Of a DNA stretch of 64,000 bases, positions 10,111 through 20,621 are shown piece by piece. The stretch covers positions 186,001 to 250,000 of the forward strand of contig NC_019907.1 of the NCBI RefSeq assembly GCF_000325745.1, given 5' to 3'. Both the position numbers and the translations under genes were made by a program. Source of the DNA: Liberibacter crescens BT-1. GTDB lineage: Bacteria > Pseudomonadota > Alphaproteobacteria > Rhizobiales > Rhizobiaceae. The notes below the pieces were generated by a model that saw only the letters and a program-made list of their open reading frames with translations, did not search any database and was not told the DNA's origin. Numbering within the stretch: position 1 is the stretch's first letter; every line of letters begins with the position of its first letter.

Positions 10111-10809
10111 ATGAAGGACTTTAAAAAATTAGATGCGTCTGAAATATTTTATGGGCGTCGTCGTAGTAGATCTCTAGGTATCTCTAAGGATTTTTTTATA
10201 CAAAATTATTTGCCATGTTTAGAAATTGATCTTAACGTGCCTCCACGAGTACCTTTCGAGGCATTTTTTGGTAGTGACATTAATCAAGTAAGGTTAGAAA
10301 TCGGATTTGGAAGAGGAGAGAATTTGCTTCATCGCGCTCTTTTAATGCCTCATTCTGGGTTTATTGGCGTAGAGCCATTTATGATGTCTATGGTAAAGTT
10401 TATTAAAAATTTACAAGAAAAAAATATAAATAATATTCGTGTTTATAATGATAATGCTGTAAAGCTTTTGGACTGGTTACCTAATACCAGTATTGATGAT
10501 ATTTACCTTCTTTATCCAGATCCTTGGCCTAAAAAAAGGCATTGGAAACGGCGTTTTATATCTGAGATTAATCTTAATAGATTTTCTAGAGTTTTGAAAC
10601 CAGGTGGGGTATTTTATTTCGTTTCTGATGTAGAGAGTTATATAAATTGGACTCTATTAGCTTTTTGTAATCATCTTTCTTTTCAGTGGCTTGCAGAAGA
10701 AAGTTTAGATTGGTCTCGTCCATTTCCAAATTGGACTAGTACTTATTACGAAGCCAAAGGAAAGCTTTCAGGGAGAACTCCAACGTATCTTGCATTTCAG
10801 CGTGTTTAA
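10111..10809 (+). CDS. trmB: tRNA (guanine-N7-)-methyltransferase TrmB
   Basis: SAM-dependent enzyme that methylates G46 of tRNAs. The 232-residue Rossmann-fold protein has the SAM-binding EIGFGRGENLLHRA motif near residue 68, the YPDPWPKKRHWKRRF motif near residue 130 that is diagnostic for TrmB, and the C-terminal TSTYYEAKGKLSGR segment. The start codon lies 5 bp after the metK stop. In relatives rimP and nusA follow, but here a gene on the opposite strand (DUF1150) comes next, so the synteny block ends at this point. Confidence 0.95.
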   Translation: MKDFKKLDASEIFYGRRRSRSLGISKDFFIQNYLPCLEIDLNVPPRVPFEAFFGSDINQVRLEIGFGRGENLLHRALLMPHSGFIGVEPFMMSMVKFIKNLQEKNINNIRVYNDNAVKLLDWLPNTSIDDIYLLYPDPWPKKRHWKRRFISEINLNRFSRVLKPGGVFYFVSDVESYINWTLLAFCNHLSFQWLAEESLDWSRPFPNWTSTYYEAKGKLSGRTPTYLAFQRV

Positions 10810-10831
10810 TCAGAGGTGTTTTACACCATCT

Positions 10832-11092
10832 TTAGTGAAGAGTAACAGTTTTTAATTTTTCTTCAGCAGCTTTGAAAAATGTAGAAGATCGGTTACCAGT
10901 GAACAGAATAGGGGTTCCATCCGCTCCAAATAAAGCCCATAAATCCAGATCAGGATCAATATTTTCAGCTACATTTGTAAAGTGACGAAGAATTTCGTGA
11001 GAGCATATTTTACGAATATATGCTAGTTTCCCGATTCCTAAATGAGCAAATTCTATTTGAGATAAATTCGTGGTTATTTGTTGTAATAACAT
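10832..11092 (-). CDS. DUF1150 family protein
   Basis: A small protein of 86 residues matching the alphaproteobacterial DUF1150 family by its LGIGKLAYIRKI opening, the DLDLWALFGADGTPILFT centre and the short amphipathic tail. Its function is unknown. In Rhizobiales it usually lies beside a small heat-shock protein gene (hsp20/ibpA). No such gene is visible in the 275 bp upstream, which looks empty. It converges with trmB, and only 22 bp separate the two stop codons. Confidence 0.8.
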   Translation of the reverse strand: MLLQQITTNLSQIEFAHLGIGKLAYIRKICSHEILRHFTNVAENIDPDLDLWALFGADGTPILFTGNRSSTFFKAAEEKLKTVTLH

Positions 11093-11368
11093 TGTCTTTG
11101 CTTCTTTCTTTTATTTGCATAGATATGTTCTTCTATACTCTATATTGATAAAGAAAAAACATTAATATTCTTTATATCAGAAAAAGCGCAAGCTTTATAG
11201 ATTATAGTCGATATTACAATCAACAATTTTCTATGTGATTGTTAAGTCAAAAAATAGGATCATTTTTTGTAAAGGTGAAAAGATTTTTTATTGATAATAG
11301 ATACTTCTATGCTTTTATAAGCATGGTCAATAAGAAGTTTTAAATTATTAGTACATAGCCTTTATTGT

Positions 11369-12743
11369 CTAGACATATGGATTTTTAGATAAACGAAAGT
11401 GAATCCTGATAGGAATTCCAGGTAAATTAAAGTCAATACGCATCCTATTGATTAAATATCGTACATATGACTTTGGAATATCTACATTGCAAGTACAAAA
11501 TATTATAAAGGAAGGTGGCCTTGATTTCACTTGTGTAATGTACTTTAGATGTCTTCGGCGACCTGATACAGATGGAGGTGGATTTTTTTCTTGAGTCATA
11601 TTTAGCCAATTGTTAAGTTGGCTCGTTGAAATATGTTTGTTCCATAAATCCTTGCTGTTTATAATAGATTGCATTAACTGATCTAATCCTTCTCCTGTTT
11701 TGCTTGAAATAGTTATTATATGAATTCCCTGTGCTTGAAATAATGTATTCATGACTTTTTGGTGTAAAGCCATAAATCTTTCTTCACGATTCTGAATAAC
11801 GTCCCATTTGTTAAATGCTAAAACAGTAGCTTTTCCTTCGGATAGAGCAGAAGTGATAATACGAAAATCTTGTCTTTCAATTTCATTTGTTGCATCCAAA
11901 ACAACAACAACTACTTCAGAAGAGCGTATCGCTTTTAAGCTATCTTCTATAGACAGTTTTTCTATTTTTTCGGTAATTCTACTTTGACGACGTATACCTG
12001 CGGTATCAAAAATTTGTACAGAGTAGTTTTTCCAATTCCATTCAATGTTGATTGAATCGCGAGTAATTCCTGCCTCATCTCCTGTTAAAAGACGATCTTC
12101 TCCAAGGAAATGGTTTATAAGAGTAGATTTCCCAACATTTGGTCGTCCAACTACTGCAATACGAAGTAATTTTTCTTCAGCGTGGAGTGTTTTGTCGTCA
12201 GTATTATGCCTGGGAATGGCGAATATTTTATTAGTAAGATGTTTATTGTTATTAATTTCTTCTAAAATGGCGTCATGTAAGTCAAATATACCCTTTCCAT
12301 GTTCAGCTGAAATTACTACAGCCTTTCCAAATCCAAGAGAAAAGGCTTCATAAGAATTATTTTCTGAAAAAAACGCTTCTGCTTTGTTATAAACAAGAAT
12401 TATTGGTTTATTTTTTTTTGTGTAGCATCTGAGCAACTGTTCTGTCGTAAGGAGTTACTCCAACTTTACAATCTACCACAAAAAGAGCTAAATCCGCTTC
12501 ATGGAGCGCTATTTCTGTTTGTTTGCACATCCTTCTTATAAGTGTTTTAGGCTTACTTTCTTCGAGACCTGCTGTATCAATAATATTAAAATTAACGTCG
12601 CCTATTTTTGTTACACCATAACGTCGATCACGTGTTAGATTCGGTACATCACCTACAAGTGCTAGTTTTTTTCCAACAAGACGGTTAAAAAGCGTGGACT
12701 TTCCTACATTAGGAGACCCAACAATTGCGATCATAAAAGTCAT
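11369..12743 (-). pseudogene. der: Ribosome-assembly GTPase Der, frameshifted in a poly-A tract
   Basis: Double GTPase needed for 50S assembly, here split over two frames. The first (12408-12743) holds the first P-loop GSPNVGKST and DTAGLEES, and ends at a stop in HKKK. The second (to 11369) continues [12 protein letters not shown] and holds the second GTPase (GRPNVGKST, DTAGIRRQS, NKWD) and the KH domain. The break is in a run of nine A on the coding strand (12411-12419). Eight A would give an unbroken protein reading [15 protein letters not shown], as in rhizobial Der. Every other motif is intact, so this is either a sequencing error, a recent mutation, or a site rescued by slippage. Confidence 0.9.
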
Positions 12744-12755
12744 CGTTGATCTATT

Positions 12756-13421
12756 TTATTTACCAGAAGCTTGAATATTACTGAGCATCATTTGAGCATG
12801 ACTCACGACTCCGGAAGGAGGATTCTTATCTTTTATAATTTTTTGGAGGGTTTCTTTTGCAGTTTTAATATCTCCGGTTTTGAGAGCTGCAAGACCTAGT
12901 GCTTCCCTTGCAGAATAACGTAATGGGTTATTAGGAGTATCTAGATTCTTTAAAACTGCTATTGCCTGTGGATATTTTTCAATACTGATGAAAAGCCAAG
13001 AAGAATGTAGCCTTGCGATATCACGAATAACATTAGGAAAAGAGATATCATTAAAAACTTCAGAAAACTTTTCTATACTATCTTGTATTCTTCCCATACG
13101 AGCTAATGTGGATGCAGTGTACATACGTGACATCATGTCATAAGATTTGTTATTCTTGGAAGATATATCTTTAAAAGCAGCAAGGGCTTTTTCTAACTTA
13201 TTTTCATTAGAAAGTTTTATTGCTTCTATAAGAGCATCTCCTATTTTATCATTCTTATTTTGTTCCCAATATGTATACCCAAACCAACTTGCTATCATAA
13301 GAAGAAATAACATTAATAAACTAACAATTATAAGAACATATTTATGCGATAAAAATCGTATCCTTCCAATAGACATTTGATTTTGAAGTTCTCTAATATT
13401 AGTTCCCTCCTTAATTACCAT
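12756..13421 (-). CDS. YfgM-like tetratricopeptide membrane protein (DUF2133)
   Basis: Single-span inner-membrane protein of about 221 residues. A transmembrane helix (about residues 32-52, rich in Leu, Ile and Met) follows a short cytoplasmic N-terminus, then a periplasmic tetratricopeptide region with repeats such as ALAAFKDISSK and QAIAVLKNLD. Relatives are ancillary Sec/periplasmic chaperone-like proteins of the YfgM type. I chose ATG at 13421 because GGAG lies 6 bases upstream; an in-frame TTG at 13445 lacks one. It is 12 bp upstream of der in the same direction, the usual order in Rhizobiales. Confidence 0.8.
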   Translation of the reverse strand: MVIKEGTNIRELQNQMSIGRIRFLSHKYVLIIVSLLMLFLLMIASWFGYTYWEQNKNDKIGDALIEAIKLSNENKLEKALAAFKDISSKNNKSYDMMSRMYTASTLARMGRIQDSIEKFSEVFNDISFPNVIRDIARLHSSWLFISIEKYPQAIAVLKNLDTPNNPLRYSAREALGLAALKTGDIKTAKETLQKIIKDKNPPSGVVSHAQMMLSNIQASGK

Positions 13422-13445
13422 TTCCTTCTCCAGCGTTCTATTCAA

Positions 13446-13866
13446 TACATCAATGCAGTATTTTTTATTTTAGAAATAAGAGGAAATTATCTAAGGAACA
13501 GTGAGCTATACAATAATGTTTAAAACTTTTATATTTAGATAATTAACCTAATGTTTATTAATTTTTCTGTCTAAGTATATAATTTAACAGTATATAATAT
13601 ATGTATTATAGCAGTCAATTGGGTATTGAATTGCCTGAATTTTCAGGAAGCTTTTTTCATCAGGAGTTAATTTTAGATTTTTGAACTATAATCAAAGATT
13701 TTGAGAGGATGAGAGATTTTTGGTAAAAATTAGAAATTCTTAATACACTCCATTTTTATTTTTAAAAAGTCGAATTATGAACACAGTTTATTAATTCCTG
13801 TTGCTTGTTTTAAAAGATTAATAAAGATAATAATCGTCTAAGTTTTTATTAGAGGAAAAGAAGTGT
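13446..13866. other. Intergenic region between divergent yfgM-like gene and carA
   Basis: About 420 bp of AT-rich DNA without a recognisable gene. It must carry both divergent promoters. I found no convincing riboswitch or attenuator for carA. GAGGAAAAG just upstream of 13867 serves as its ribosome-binding site. Confidence 0.4.
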
Positions 13867-15057
13867 ATGACTATAACAGCTCCTTGGACAGTTAAAAAAC
13901 CTACTGCGATTTTAGTCCTTGAGGATGGAAGTGTAATTGAAGGTAAAGGATTTGGAGCCATAGGGTCCGTGCAGGCTGAGGTTTGTTTTAATACAGCTTT
14001 GACGGGATACGAGGAGATTTTGACGGATCCTTCTTATGTAGATCAGATAGTAACCTTTACTTGTCCACATATCGGTAATGTCGGAGTTAATAATGAAGAC
14101 TGCGAAACCCTATTTTCTGGTAGTTTTAAAGGTCCTGTCGGTCTTATTATTAAGGCAGATATTACAGAACCTTCTAATTATCGTTCGGTTTCCCATCTCG
14201 ATATTTGGTTAAAAGAACATGGTATTATTGGCTTATCAGGTGTAGATACAAGGGCACTTACTATTTGGATACGTAAAAAAGGAGTACCGAATGCTGTTAT
14301 TGCTCATCATCCATCAGGAGATTTCGATATTGGCGCTCTTAGAGAGCGAGCAAAAATTTGGTGTGGTTTGAAAGGTTGTGATTTAGCAAAGGTTGTAACT
14401 TCAGAACAGAATATAAAATGGCTGGAACGTTCTTGGCAATGGAATAAAAAATATTCATTGTTATGTGAAAATGATGTTAAATGTCATGTTGTTTGCATTG
14501 ATTATGGTGTTAAGCGTAATATATTGCGAGTATTGGCTAATTTAGGTTGCAAAGTTTCAGTTGTTACTGCAAAATCGTCCTTTGAAGAAATTATGGCACT
14601 TACTCCTGATGGGGTTGTATTATCAAATGGTCCTGGTGATCCTTCTGCTATGATTGATTATGCTCTTCCTGTTATTCGTAAGCTTATTGATACAGGTTTG
14701 CCAATTTTTGGTATTTGTTTAGGGCATCAACTCTTAGGATTAGCGCTTGGAGCTGTGGCTAAGAAGATGCATCAAGGACATCATGGTGCTAATCATCCTG
14801 TTAAAAATTGTATAACAGGAAAAGTAGAGATTGTATCTATGAATCATGGCTTCACAATAGATTCAAGCACTTTTCCTAAAGGGGTTGAAGAAACTCATAT
14901 TTCACTTTTTGATGGAAGCAATTGCGGTTTGCGTCTTGTTGATAAGCCGGTTTTTTCGGTGCAATATCACCCAGAAGCTTCTCCTGGTCCTCAAGATAGC
15001 TATTATCTTTTTAGTCTTTTTATGGAAAATATTTTAGAAAAAAAGCAAAAATCATGA
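13867..15057 (+). CDS. carA: Carbamoyl-phosphate synthase small subunit
   Basis: Glutaminase subunit that supplies ammonia to CarB for carbamoyl phosphate, the precursor of pyrimidines and arginine. In 396 residues it has the N-terminal CPSase_sm_chain domain (LVLEDGSVIEGKGFGA, TGYEEILTDPSY) and a C-terminal class I glutamine amidotransferase. The nucleophile is in GICLGHQLLGLALG, with Cys about residue 284, and the His-Glu pair is in QYHPEASPGP. carB is not in the window. The length matches rhizobial CarA. Confidence 0.96.
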   Translation: MTITAPWTVKKPTAILVLEDGSVIEGKGFGAIGSVQAEVCFNTALTGYEEILTDPSYVDQIVTFTCPHIGNVGVNNEDCETLFSGSFKGPVGLIIKADITEPSNYRSVSHLDIWLKEHGIIGLSGVDTRALTIWIRKKGVPNAVIAHHPSGDFDIGALRERAKIWCGLKGCDLAKVVTSEQNIKWLERSWQWNKKYSLLCENDVKCHVVCIDYGVKRNILRVLANLGCKVSVVTAKSSFEEIMALTPDGVVLSNGPGDPSAMIDYALPVIRKLIDTGLPIFGICLGHQLLGLALGAVAKKMHQGHHGANHPVKNCITGKVEIVSMNHGFTIDSSTFPKGVEETHISLFDGSNCGLRLVDKPVFSVQYHPEASPGPQDSYYLFSLFMENILEKKQKS

Positions 15058-15225
15058 TACTAAGTGATGTATTTTATACCGGGAAAGAAGCATATTTTCT
15101 TCTGGTTTTATTCATCAATCCGGCTTCTTCCTTAACGGTTGAAAATATGTAATTATTCATTATGTGTATTATGTTGTTATATCAGGTCTTACATTTAAGA
15201 GAAATCCAAAATTTCTATGGTAAGT

Positions 15226-16377
15226 TTATATTTTTATTTCTTCAATTCTGTTGTTTAAAAACCCTAAGGCCAAGTGGCCTGATATCATTTTTAATGCTTT
15301 CTCACCAAAGATTTCACGTCGCCAACCAGATAAAGCTATAACATTAGCTTTATCTCCTTCTGTAGCAATCTTTTCAAGATCATTCCCATTGGCAATTAAT
15401 TTTGGTGCAACTTTGTTTTTTTCACAGGTAAGTTTTAAGAGTACTTTTAAAAGTTCAGTAGCTGCTGTTGATTCTTCAGAATAAGGTGTTTTATATGATG
15501 GTTGAGGCATTTCATTTATAGGAAGTGCAAGTGCAGTGTTGACTGCTTCTATAATTTTTTTGCTTTGATCAGAGTGTTTCCAACTACCATGAATAGATCG
15601 CAATTTTTCTATATCTTTAGACGTTCTTGGTTGTTGTTGTGCAATTTCAATAAGGGTTTCATCTTTGATAATTCTATTTCGAGGTACGTTTTGTGATCGT
15701 GCTTCATGTTCGCGCCAAGTTGTGATATATTTTAAAACAGCTAATTCTTGTGGTTTTTTTAGACGATTTTTAATGCGTTTCCATATTTCTTCAGGAGGGA
15801 GATTGTAAGTTTGAGGATTTTCTAAGATAGACATTTCTTCTTTTAACCATTCACTTCGTTTGGTTTGTTCTAATTCAGCTTTGAGGATGGTATAAATCTC
15901 ACAGAGATAAGTTACATCTGCTAATGCATAATCGAGCTGTTTAGAAGATAATGGTCTTTGGTGCCAGTTAGTAAATCGGGATGATTTGTCAATCTGTTGG
16001 CCGAGAAGCTTTCTCACAAGAGTATCGTACGATATTGATTCTCTAAAGCCGCAAACCATAGCAGCAACTTGAGTATCAAAAATGGGTGTAGGAATCTGAC
16101 GACTCATATGAAAGATAATTTCAATATCTTGTCGTGCAGCGTGGAAAACTTTTACGATGGAAGGGTTAAGCATCAAATTAAAAAAAGCGCTTAAATTGAT
16201 TTCAGAATCTAGTGGGTCTATAATAATTCCCATCTTTGGCGTGGCTATTTGTATTAAGCACAACTGTGGCCAAAAAGTAACATCTCGTAAAAATTCTGTG
16301 TCTACCGTTACAAAATTCGATTTTGTGAGTTCAGCACAGGCTAATTCTAGCTCAAGAGTTGAGGTAATTATCATCAT
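15226..16377 (-). CDS. rnd: Ribonuclease D
   Basis: 3'-5' exoribonuclease that trims tRNA precursors and other stable RNAs. The 383-residue protein starts with a DEDD exonuclease domain (VDTEFLRD near residue 25, FHAARQDIEI near 98, YALADVTYLCEIY near 149) and continues with an HRDC domain (ELAVLKYITTWREHEARSQ near residue 210). These motifs supply the four acidic metal ligands. It converges with carA; the 168 bp between them hold only weak inverted repeats. Confidence 0.92.
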   Translation of the reverse strand: MMIITSTLELELACAELTKSNFVTVDTEFLRDVTFWPQLCLIQIATPKMGIIIDPLDSEINLSAFFNLMLNPSIVKVFHAARQDIEIIFHMSRQIPTPIFDTQVAAMVCGFRESISYDTLVRKLLGQQIDKSSRFTNWHQRPLSSKQLDYALADVTYLCEIYTILKAELEQTKRSEWLKEEMSILENPQTYNLPPEEIWKRIKNRLKKPQELAVLKYITTWREHEARSQNVPRNRIIKDETLIEIAQQQPRTSKDIEKLRSIHGSWKHSDQSKKIIEAVNTALALPINEMPQPSYKTPYSEESTAATELLKVLLKLTCEKNKVAPKLIANGNDLEKIATEGDKANVIALSGWRREIFGEKALKMISGHLALGFLNNRIEEIKI

Positions 16378-16411
16378 TAATAATTTTATATATTAAAATA
16401 TTGTTTTGTTG

Positions 16412-17779
16412 TTAAGCTACGCGGATATAGCTACTCATTCCAGATTTCTGCTGTTCAATAATATCGCAATGAAATACCCAATCTCCTAACTTATCAGCTA
16501 CAACTGCGAGACGAACCTTTTCATCCGGAAGTATTAGATATGTATCAGAAAAATATGGTTTTACTTGTTGAATAGAAGAATAGATTGGTTTGAGCAATAA
16601 ACCATGTAAATGCAAAGGATGGGCTTGGGGTGTAGGGTTGTCAATATTCAGTACGTAGGTCTTTCCTATTTTCATTTCAGCAAGAGGACTTAAATCGTTC
16701 CCCCAAGGGTTCTCGTTTCTTCCCCAGAAAGAGTTCCTTGATGAATTACCTATGTTATTATTTTGTAGATTTTTTTCTTCTATAGAAGCAAGTGTAAAAG
16801 ATATTTCTTTTAAAGAAGATAGATCAGGCTCAGGAAGTTGGTTAGGAGTTAGAGGGCCGAGGTCATTTAAGTGTCTTTTTAGAGATGAGCCTATAGCACG
16901 AAAGGACGAAATTTTTGAGGGTTTTTTCCCTCCTATATCCCATAGTTGAGCTATATCCCCTTCATTAGGTATAAGCATTGCGAGATCTATCCTTTGCCCA
17001 GGAGCAATCATTAGATGTTCGAGCACAAAATCCTCTTTTATAGGATAACCGTCTAATGCGATTACTTTTGCTTGAGCCCCTTTTAGCTTTAATCTTATTA
17101 TACGTTTTGTATCAGTAGAAACAATTCTAACCCTTGTAAAGCCATTGGTTGGTATATCATATTGCGGTTCTTTTTTCCAATTTGTTAATTGTATGGCTTC
17201 TAAAGAGCTATATTCATTAGATTTGTTGGCATTAAATTCTATGAATTGCGCATTTTTATCAAGATGCCAGTCACGAATATTGAGGATGATTTCTTCATCA
17301 AATTTAGGATCTTTAGGATCTTCTACAACTACAACAGCTGTTAATCCCCGATCCATTTGTGTTAGTGCATTACCATGTGGATGGCACCAGAATGTTCCTC
17401 CATCAGGAGGGATAAAAGTGTAATCAAATACATCGTTAGGATACACATAAGACTGCGTTAAGAACGGTACACCATCCATGTTGTTAGGAATACGTAATCC
17501 ATGCCAATGAATGGTTGTTGGTTCTCCAATACCATTATATAAACGTGCATGGAATTTTTTTCCGCGCTGCATTTTTATGACTGGTGGTATGTTATTATTA
17601 CCATACACCATAATACCTTGAGTGTGATTTTTTTCTGTCAGTAAAGCGCTAATAATACGTGTTTCTAACTTTAGAGGCTCATAATCAAGAGGAGAGGATT
17701 GTACTTTTTTCTTTCCTAGGTATCCATATATTGCAGCGGCTGTGCTGCCTATTATAAATTTACGTCGATTTATATACAT
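16412..17779 (-). CDS. Tat-exported multicopper oxidase-like protein lacking two copper ligands
   Basis: Periplasmic cupredoxin-fold protein of 455 residues related to CueO, CopA and SufI. A twin-arginine signal (NRRKFIIGSTAAA) opens it. Domain 1 keeps TIHWHGLR and FWCHPHG, and domain 3 keeps HPLHLHG. The final motif, HCHxxxHxxxGM in active enzymes, reads HCDIIEQQKSGM: H437, C438 and M448 remain but D439 and Q443 replace histidines of the T3 and T1 sites. Those two positions correspond to H501 and H505 of E. coli CueO. Oxidase activity is therefore doubtful, and the protein may be structural (as FtsP/SufI is) or decaying. It diverges from aspS. Confidence 0.88.
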   Translation of the reverse strand: MYINRRKFIIGSTAAAIYGYLGKKKVQSSPLDYEPLKLETRIISALLTEKNHTQGIMVYGNNNIPPVIKMQRGKKFHARLYNGIGEPTTIHWHGLRIPNNMDGVPFLTQSYVYPNDVFDYTFIPPDGGTFWCHPHGNALTQMDRGLTAVVVVEDPKDPKFDEEIILNIRDWHLDKNAQFIEFNANKSNEYSSLEAIQLTNWKKEPQYDIPTNGFTRVRIVSTDTKRIIRLKLKGAQAKVIALDGYPIKEDFVLEHLMIAPGQRIDLAMLIPNEGDIAQLWDIGGKKPSKISSFRAIGSSLKRHLNDLGPLTPNQLPEPDLSSLKEISFTLASIEEKNLQNNNIGNSSRNSFWGRNENPWGNDLSPLAEMKIGKTYVLNIDNPTPQAHPLHLHGLLLKPIYSSIQQVKPYFSDTYLILPDEKVRLAVVADKLGDWVFHCDIIEQQKSGMSSYIRVA

Positions 17780-17985
17780 AAATTACCTTATTAATTGTAT
17801 TCTTTAATAGAATTACTATAACCGATTATAATTGTCATCTATTTTTAAATATCTACTAAAATAGTTTTTAGTATAATTTGACTTAAGAATGTTTGTTAGG
17901 TATGCCTTCTTTTATGTAAGTTTTTATATTTTACGTTTTTATATTTAAGGATGTTATTTCAAGTGAAGTTTCTGGATTGATTGTT

Positions 17986-19773
17986 ATGCATCGTTATCGT
18001 AGTCATACATGTGGTGCTCTTAGGAAATCTGATGTGGATTCGACTGTTCGAATTTCTGGTTGGGTTCATCGAGTTCGTGATCATGGTGGTGTGCTTTTTA
18101 TTGATTTGCGAGATCATTATGGCATAACACAAATAGTAGTACAACCTGATTCGGTATGTTTTAAGATTTCTGAGACTGTGCGTAGTGAGTGGGTTATTCG
18201 CGTTGATGGTGTTGTTAAGGCGCGAGCTCATGAGGCAATTAATTTTAATATGGTTACTGGTGAAATTGAACTTTATGCTCAAGATATAGAGATTATTTCT
18301 GTAGCTATAGAATTACCATTACCAGTATTTGGTGAGCCAGATTACCCTGAAGATATACGGTTTAAATATCGCTTTCTTGATTTGCGGCGTGAAACGCTAC
18401 ATAGCAATATTGTTAAGCGTACACAAATTATCTCTGCAATGCGTACATGTATGGAAAAAGCAAATTTTCTTGAATATTCCACACCAATTCTAACGGCATC
18501 TTCTCCAGAAGGAGCGCGGGATTTTTTGGTTCCAAGCAGGATTCATCGTGGTTCTTTCTTCGCTCTTCCTCAAGCTCCTCAGCAATATAAGCAGTTGTTA
18601 ATGGCTTCTGGATTCGACCGATATTTTCAAATTGCACCTTGTTTTAGAGATGAGGATCCTAGATCTGATAGGTTGCCTGGTGAGTTTTATCAACTTGATC
18701 TGGAAATGAGTTTTGTTGAGCAGGAAGATATATTAGTAACTATTGAGCCTGTAATACGTAGTATATTTGAACAATTCGCGGTAAACAGGAAAGTAAAGTC
18801 AAAATTTCCAAGAATTTCTTATGATGATGCAATTCGAAAATATGGATCAGATAAACCAGATTTACGTAATCCAATTATTTTAGAGAATGTTACAGAATAT
18901 TTTAAAAATTCAGGCTTTAAAATATTTTCTAATATGATTTCATCTGATCCAAAAGTTGAGGTTTGGGCAATTCCTGTTAAAGCTAAGTGTAGTCGTGCTT
19001 TTTGTGATCGCATGAATTTATGGGCTCAAGAACAAGGATATCCTGGTCTTGGTTATATTTTTTGGCGCTATGAAAATGATCTTCTGGAAGGGGCAGGGCC
19101 TGTAGCCAAAAATCTGGGATCAAATTGTACAAATGCATTGCGTACTTATTTAAATTTAGATAATGGTGAGGCGTGTTTTTTTGTCGCAGGAAACCCTTCA
19201 AAATTTTATAAGTTTATTGGTGAAACCCGTAATTATATTGCTCAGGAATTAAACCTTATTAATAATGATTTCTTCGAATTTTGTTGGGTTTTAGATTTTC
19301 CATTTTATGAATGGAATGAGGAAGAAAAGAAGTTAGATTTCGCTCACAATCCTTTTTCTATGCCACAAGGAGGTATGAAAGCTTTAGAGCAGGGTGATCT
19401 CCTATCTATAAAGGCATTTCAGTATGATTTGGTCTGCAATGGATTTGAAATTGCTTCAGGCGGCTTACGCAATCATAAGCCTGATTTGATGATTAAAGCA
19501 TTTAATAATGTTGGTTTAAGTCAAGAAGTTGTCGAGGAACGCTTTGGAGCATTATATCGTGCTTTTCAATATGGCATGCCGCCGCACGGTGGCATGGCAG
19601 CAGGTATTGACAGGATAGTGATGCTTTTAGTTGGTGCTAAAAATCTTCGAGAAATATCATTGTTCCCAATGAATCAAAATGGTCGTGATGTTCTTACAGG
19701 TGCGCCTACATCAGTTATGCCAAGCCAGCTTAAAGATTTAGGCTTGCGTATTATACAAGACTTTAAAACATAA
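17986..19773 (+). CDS. aspS: Aspartyl-tRNA synthetase
   Basis: Class II synthetase charging tRNA-Asp (non-discriminating Asp/Asn in many alphaproteobacteria, where GatCAB corrects it). It has 595 residues: N-terminal OB-fold ([23 protein letters not shown]), motif 2 ([19 protein letters not shown]), the bacterial GAD insertion, and motif 3 ([19 protein letters not shown]). I chose ATG at 17986 (MHRYRSHTC) because this is the usual rhizobial start; an in-frame TTG lies three codons upstream. Nothing unusual was seen in the frame. Confidence 0.96.
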   Translation: MHRYRSHTCGALRKSDVDSTVRISGWVHRVRDHGGVLFIDLRDHYGITQIVVQPDSVCFKISETVRSEWVIRVDGVVKARAHEAINFNMVTGEIELYAQDIEIISVAIELPLPVFGEPDYPEDIRFKYRFLDLRRETLHSNIVKRTQIISAMRTCMEKANFLEYSTPILTASSPEGARDFLVPSRIHRGSFFALPQAPQQYKQLLMASGFDRYFQIAPCFRDEDPRSDRLPGEFYQLDLEMSFVEQEDILVTIEPVIRSIFEQFAVNRKVKSKFPRISYDDAIRKYGSDKPDLRNPIILENVTEYFKNSGFKIFSNMISSDPKVEVWAIPVKAKCSRAFCDRMNLWAQEQGYPGLGYIFWRYENDLLEGAGPVAKNLGSNCTNALRTYLNLDNGEACFFVAGNPSKFYKFIGETRNYIAQELNLINNDFFEFCWVLDFPFYEWNEEEKKLDFAHNPFSMPQGGMKALEQGDLLSIKAFQYDLVCNGFEIASGGLRNHKPDLMIKAFNNVGLSQEVVEERFGALYRAFQYGMPPHGGMAAGIDRIVMLLVGAKNLREISLFPMNQNGRDVLTGAPTSVMPSQLKDLGLRIIQDFKT

Positions 19774-20003
19774 AATTTAATCATTTTATGGAATTTTTAT
19801 TCGTTTAGATTATTATGAGGGAAGCTTAAGTTAAAAAAGCATATATTCCTTGCTTTTGATATATTAATAAAATTTAAGAGCAGATAAAATTTACTAAAAT
19901 ACGTATAACTGCAATCATCAATTTTAATCATTTTGTATGATCATAAGCTCTTTTAATAAAGAAATGTTCTTATAAAGATTTATAATAATACTTTTTGTTT
20001 ATT

Positions 20004-20606
20004 TTATACTCCCACAGTAGGCTCTTCTAACTCTTCTGAAGTTGGTGCTACAATTGTGGCTATAGTAAAATTATCCTGTGACACAGGAGAAACATCATTT
20101 GGTAACTCTATGTCTGAAATATGTATATTATCGCTAATTTTTAGAGAGCTGAGATCGACTGTAATGAAATTAGGGATATTATTGGTTGGACATCTTAACT
20201 CGATTTCATGGCAAACAATATTGAGAATGCCGCTTTGTTTGATTCCAGGGGATTTGTCTTCATTTATAAAGTGTATAGGAACTTGCACTGATACCTTTGA
20301 GTTTTCAGAAATGCGTAAAAAATCAACATGAATTATGGAGTCGGTTACAGGATTTAGCTGATAGCTCTTTGGAAGAACAAGAACCTTATTTCCTTCAATA
20401 TTGACGGTTAAGATGGTGGTCATGAATCCGCCATTATTTAATCTCTTTACGATTTCTCGAGTAGACAATGATATAGATGTAGGGGGTTTCTTGTCTCCGT
20501 AAATTACAGCAGGAATAAGATTTTTTCTACGAAGTTCTCGGGAAGAGCCCTTACCAACTTTTCCTCGATGCTTTGCATCAAGCTCGTAATATTTTTTCTC
20601 CATCAT
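20004..20606 (-). CDS. rplY: 50S ribosomal protein L25, long (CTC) form
   Basis: Binds 5S rRNA in the large subunit. The long CTC form has an L25 domain ([32 protein letters not shown]) and a C-terminal TL5 beta domain ([21 protein letters not shown]). I chose the ATG at 20606 because AAAGGA lies 6 bases upstream of it; the longer in-frame start at 20621 sits before that site. Length is about 200 residues, normal for the family. In other Rhizobiales pth and ychF follow rplY; here the convergent aspS comes next, so that link is broken. Confidence 0.93.
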   Translation of the reverse strand: MMEKKYYELDAKHRGKVGKGSSRELRRKNLIPAVIYGDKKPPTSISLSTREIVKRLNNGGFMTTILTVNIEGNKVLVLPKSYQLNPVTDSIIHVDFLRISENSKVSVQVPIHFINEDKSPGIKQSGILNIVCHEIELRCPTNNIPNFITVDLSSLKISDNIHISDIELPNDVSPVSQDNFTIATIVAPTSEELEEPTVGV

Positions 20607-20621
20607 ATTATTTCCTTTCAT

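Noticed and set aside
15058-15225. Possible carA-rnd terminator from GAAGC/GCTTC repeats
   Set aside because: The arms are about 40 bases apart and pair imperfectly.
17959-18282. Antisense frame of about 107 codons inside aspS (and similar antisense frames in corC, lnt, fliF, flgI)
   Set aside because: They are shadows of well-supported genes, without ribosome-binding sites or family patterns.
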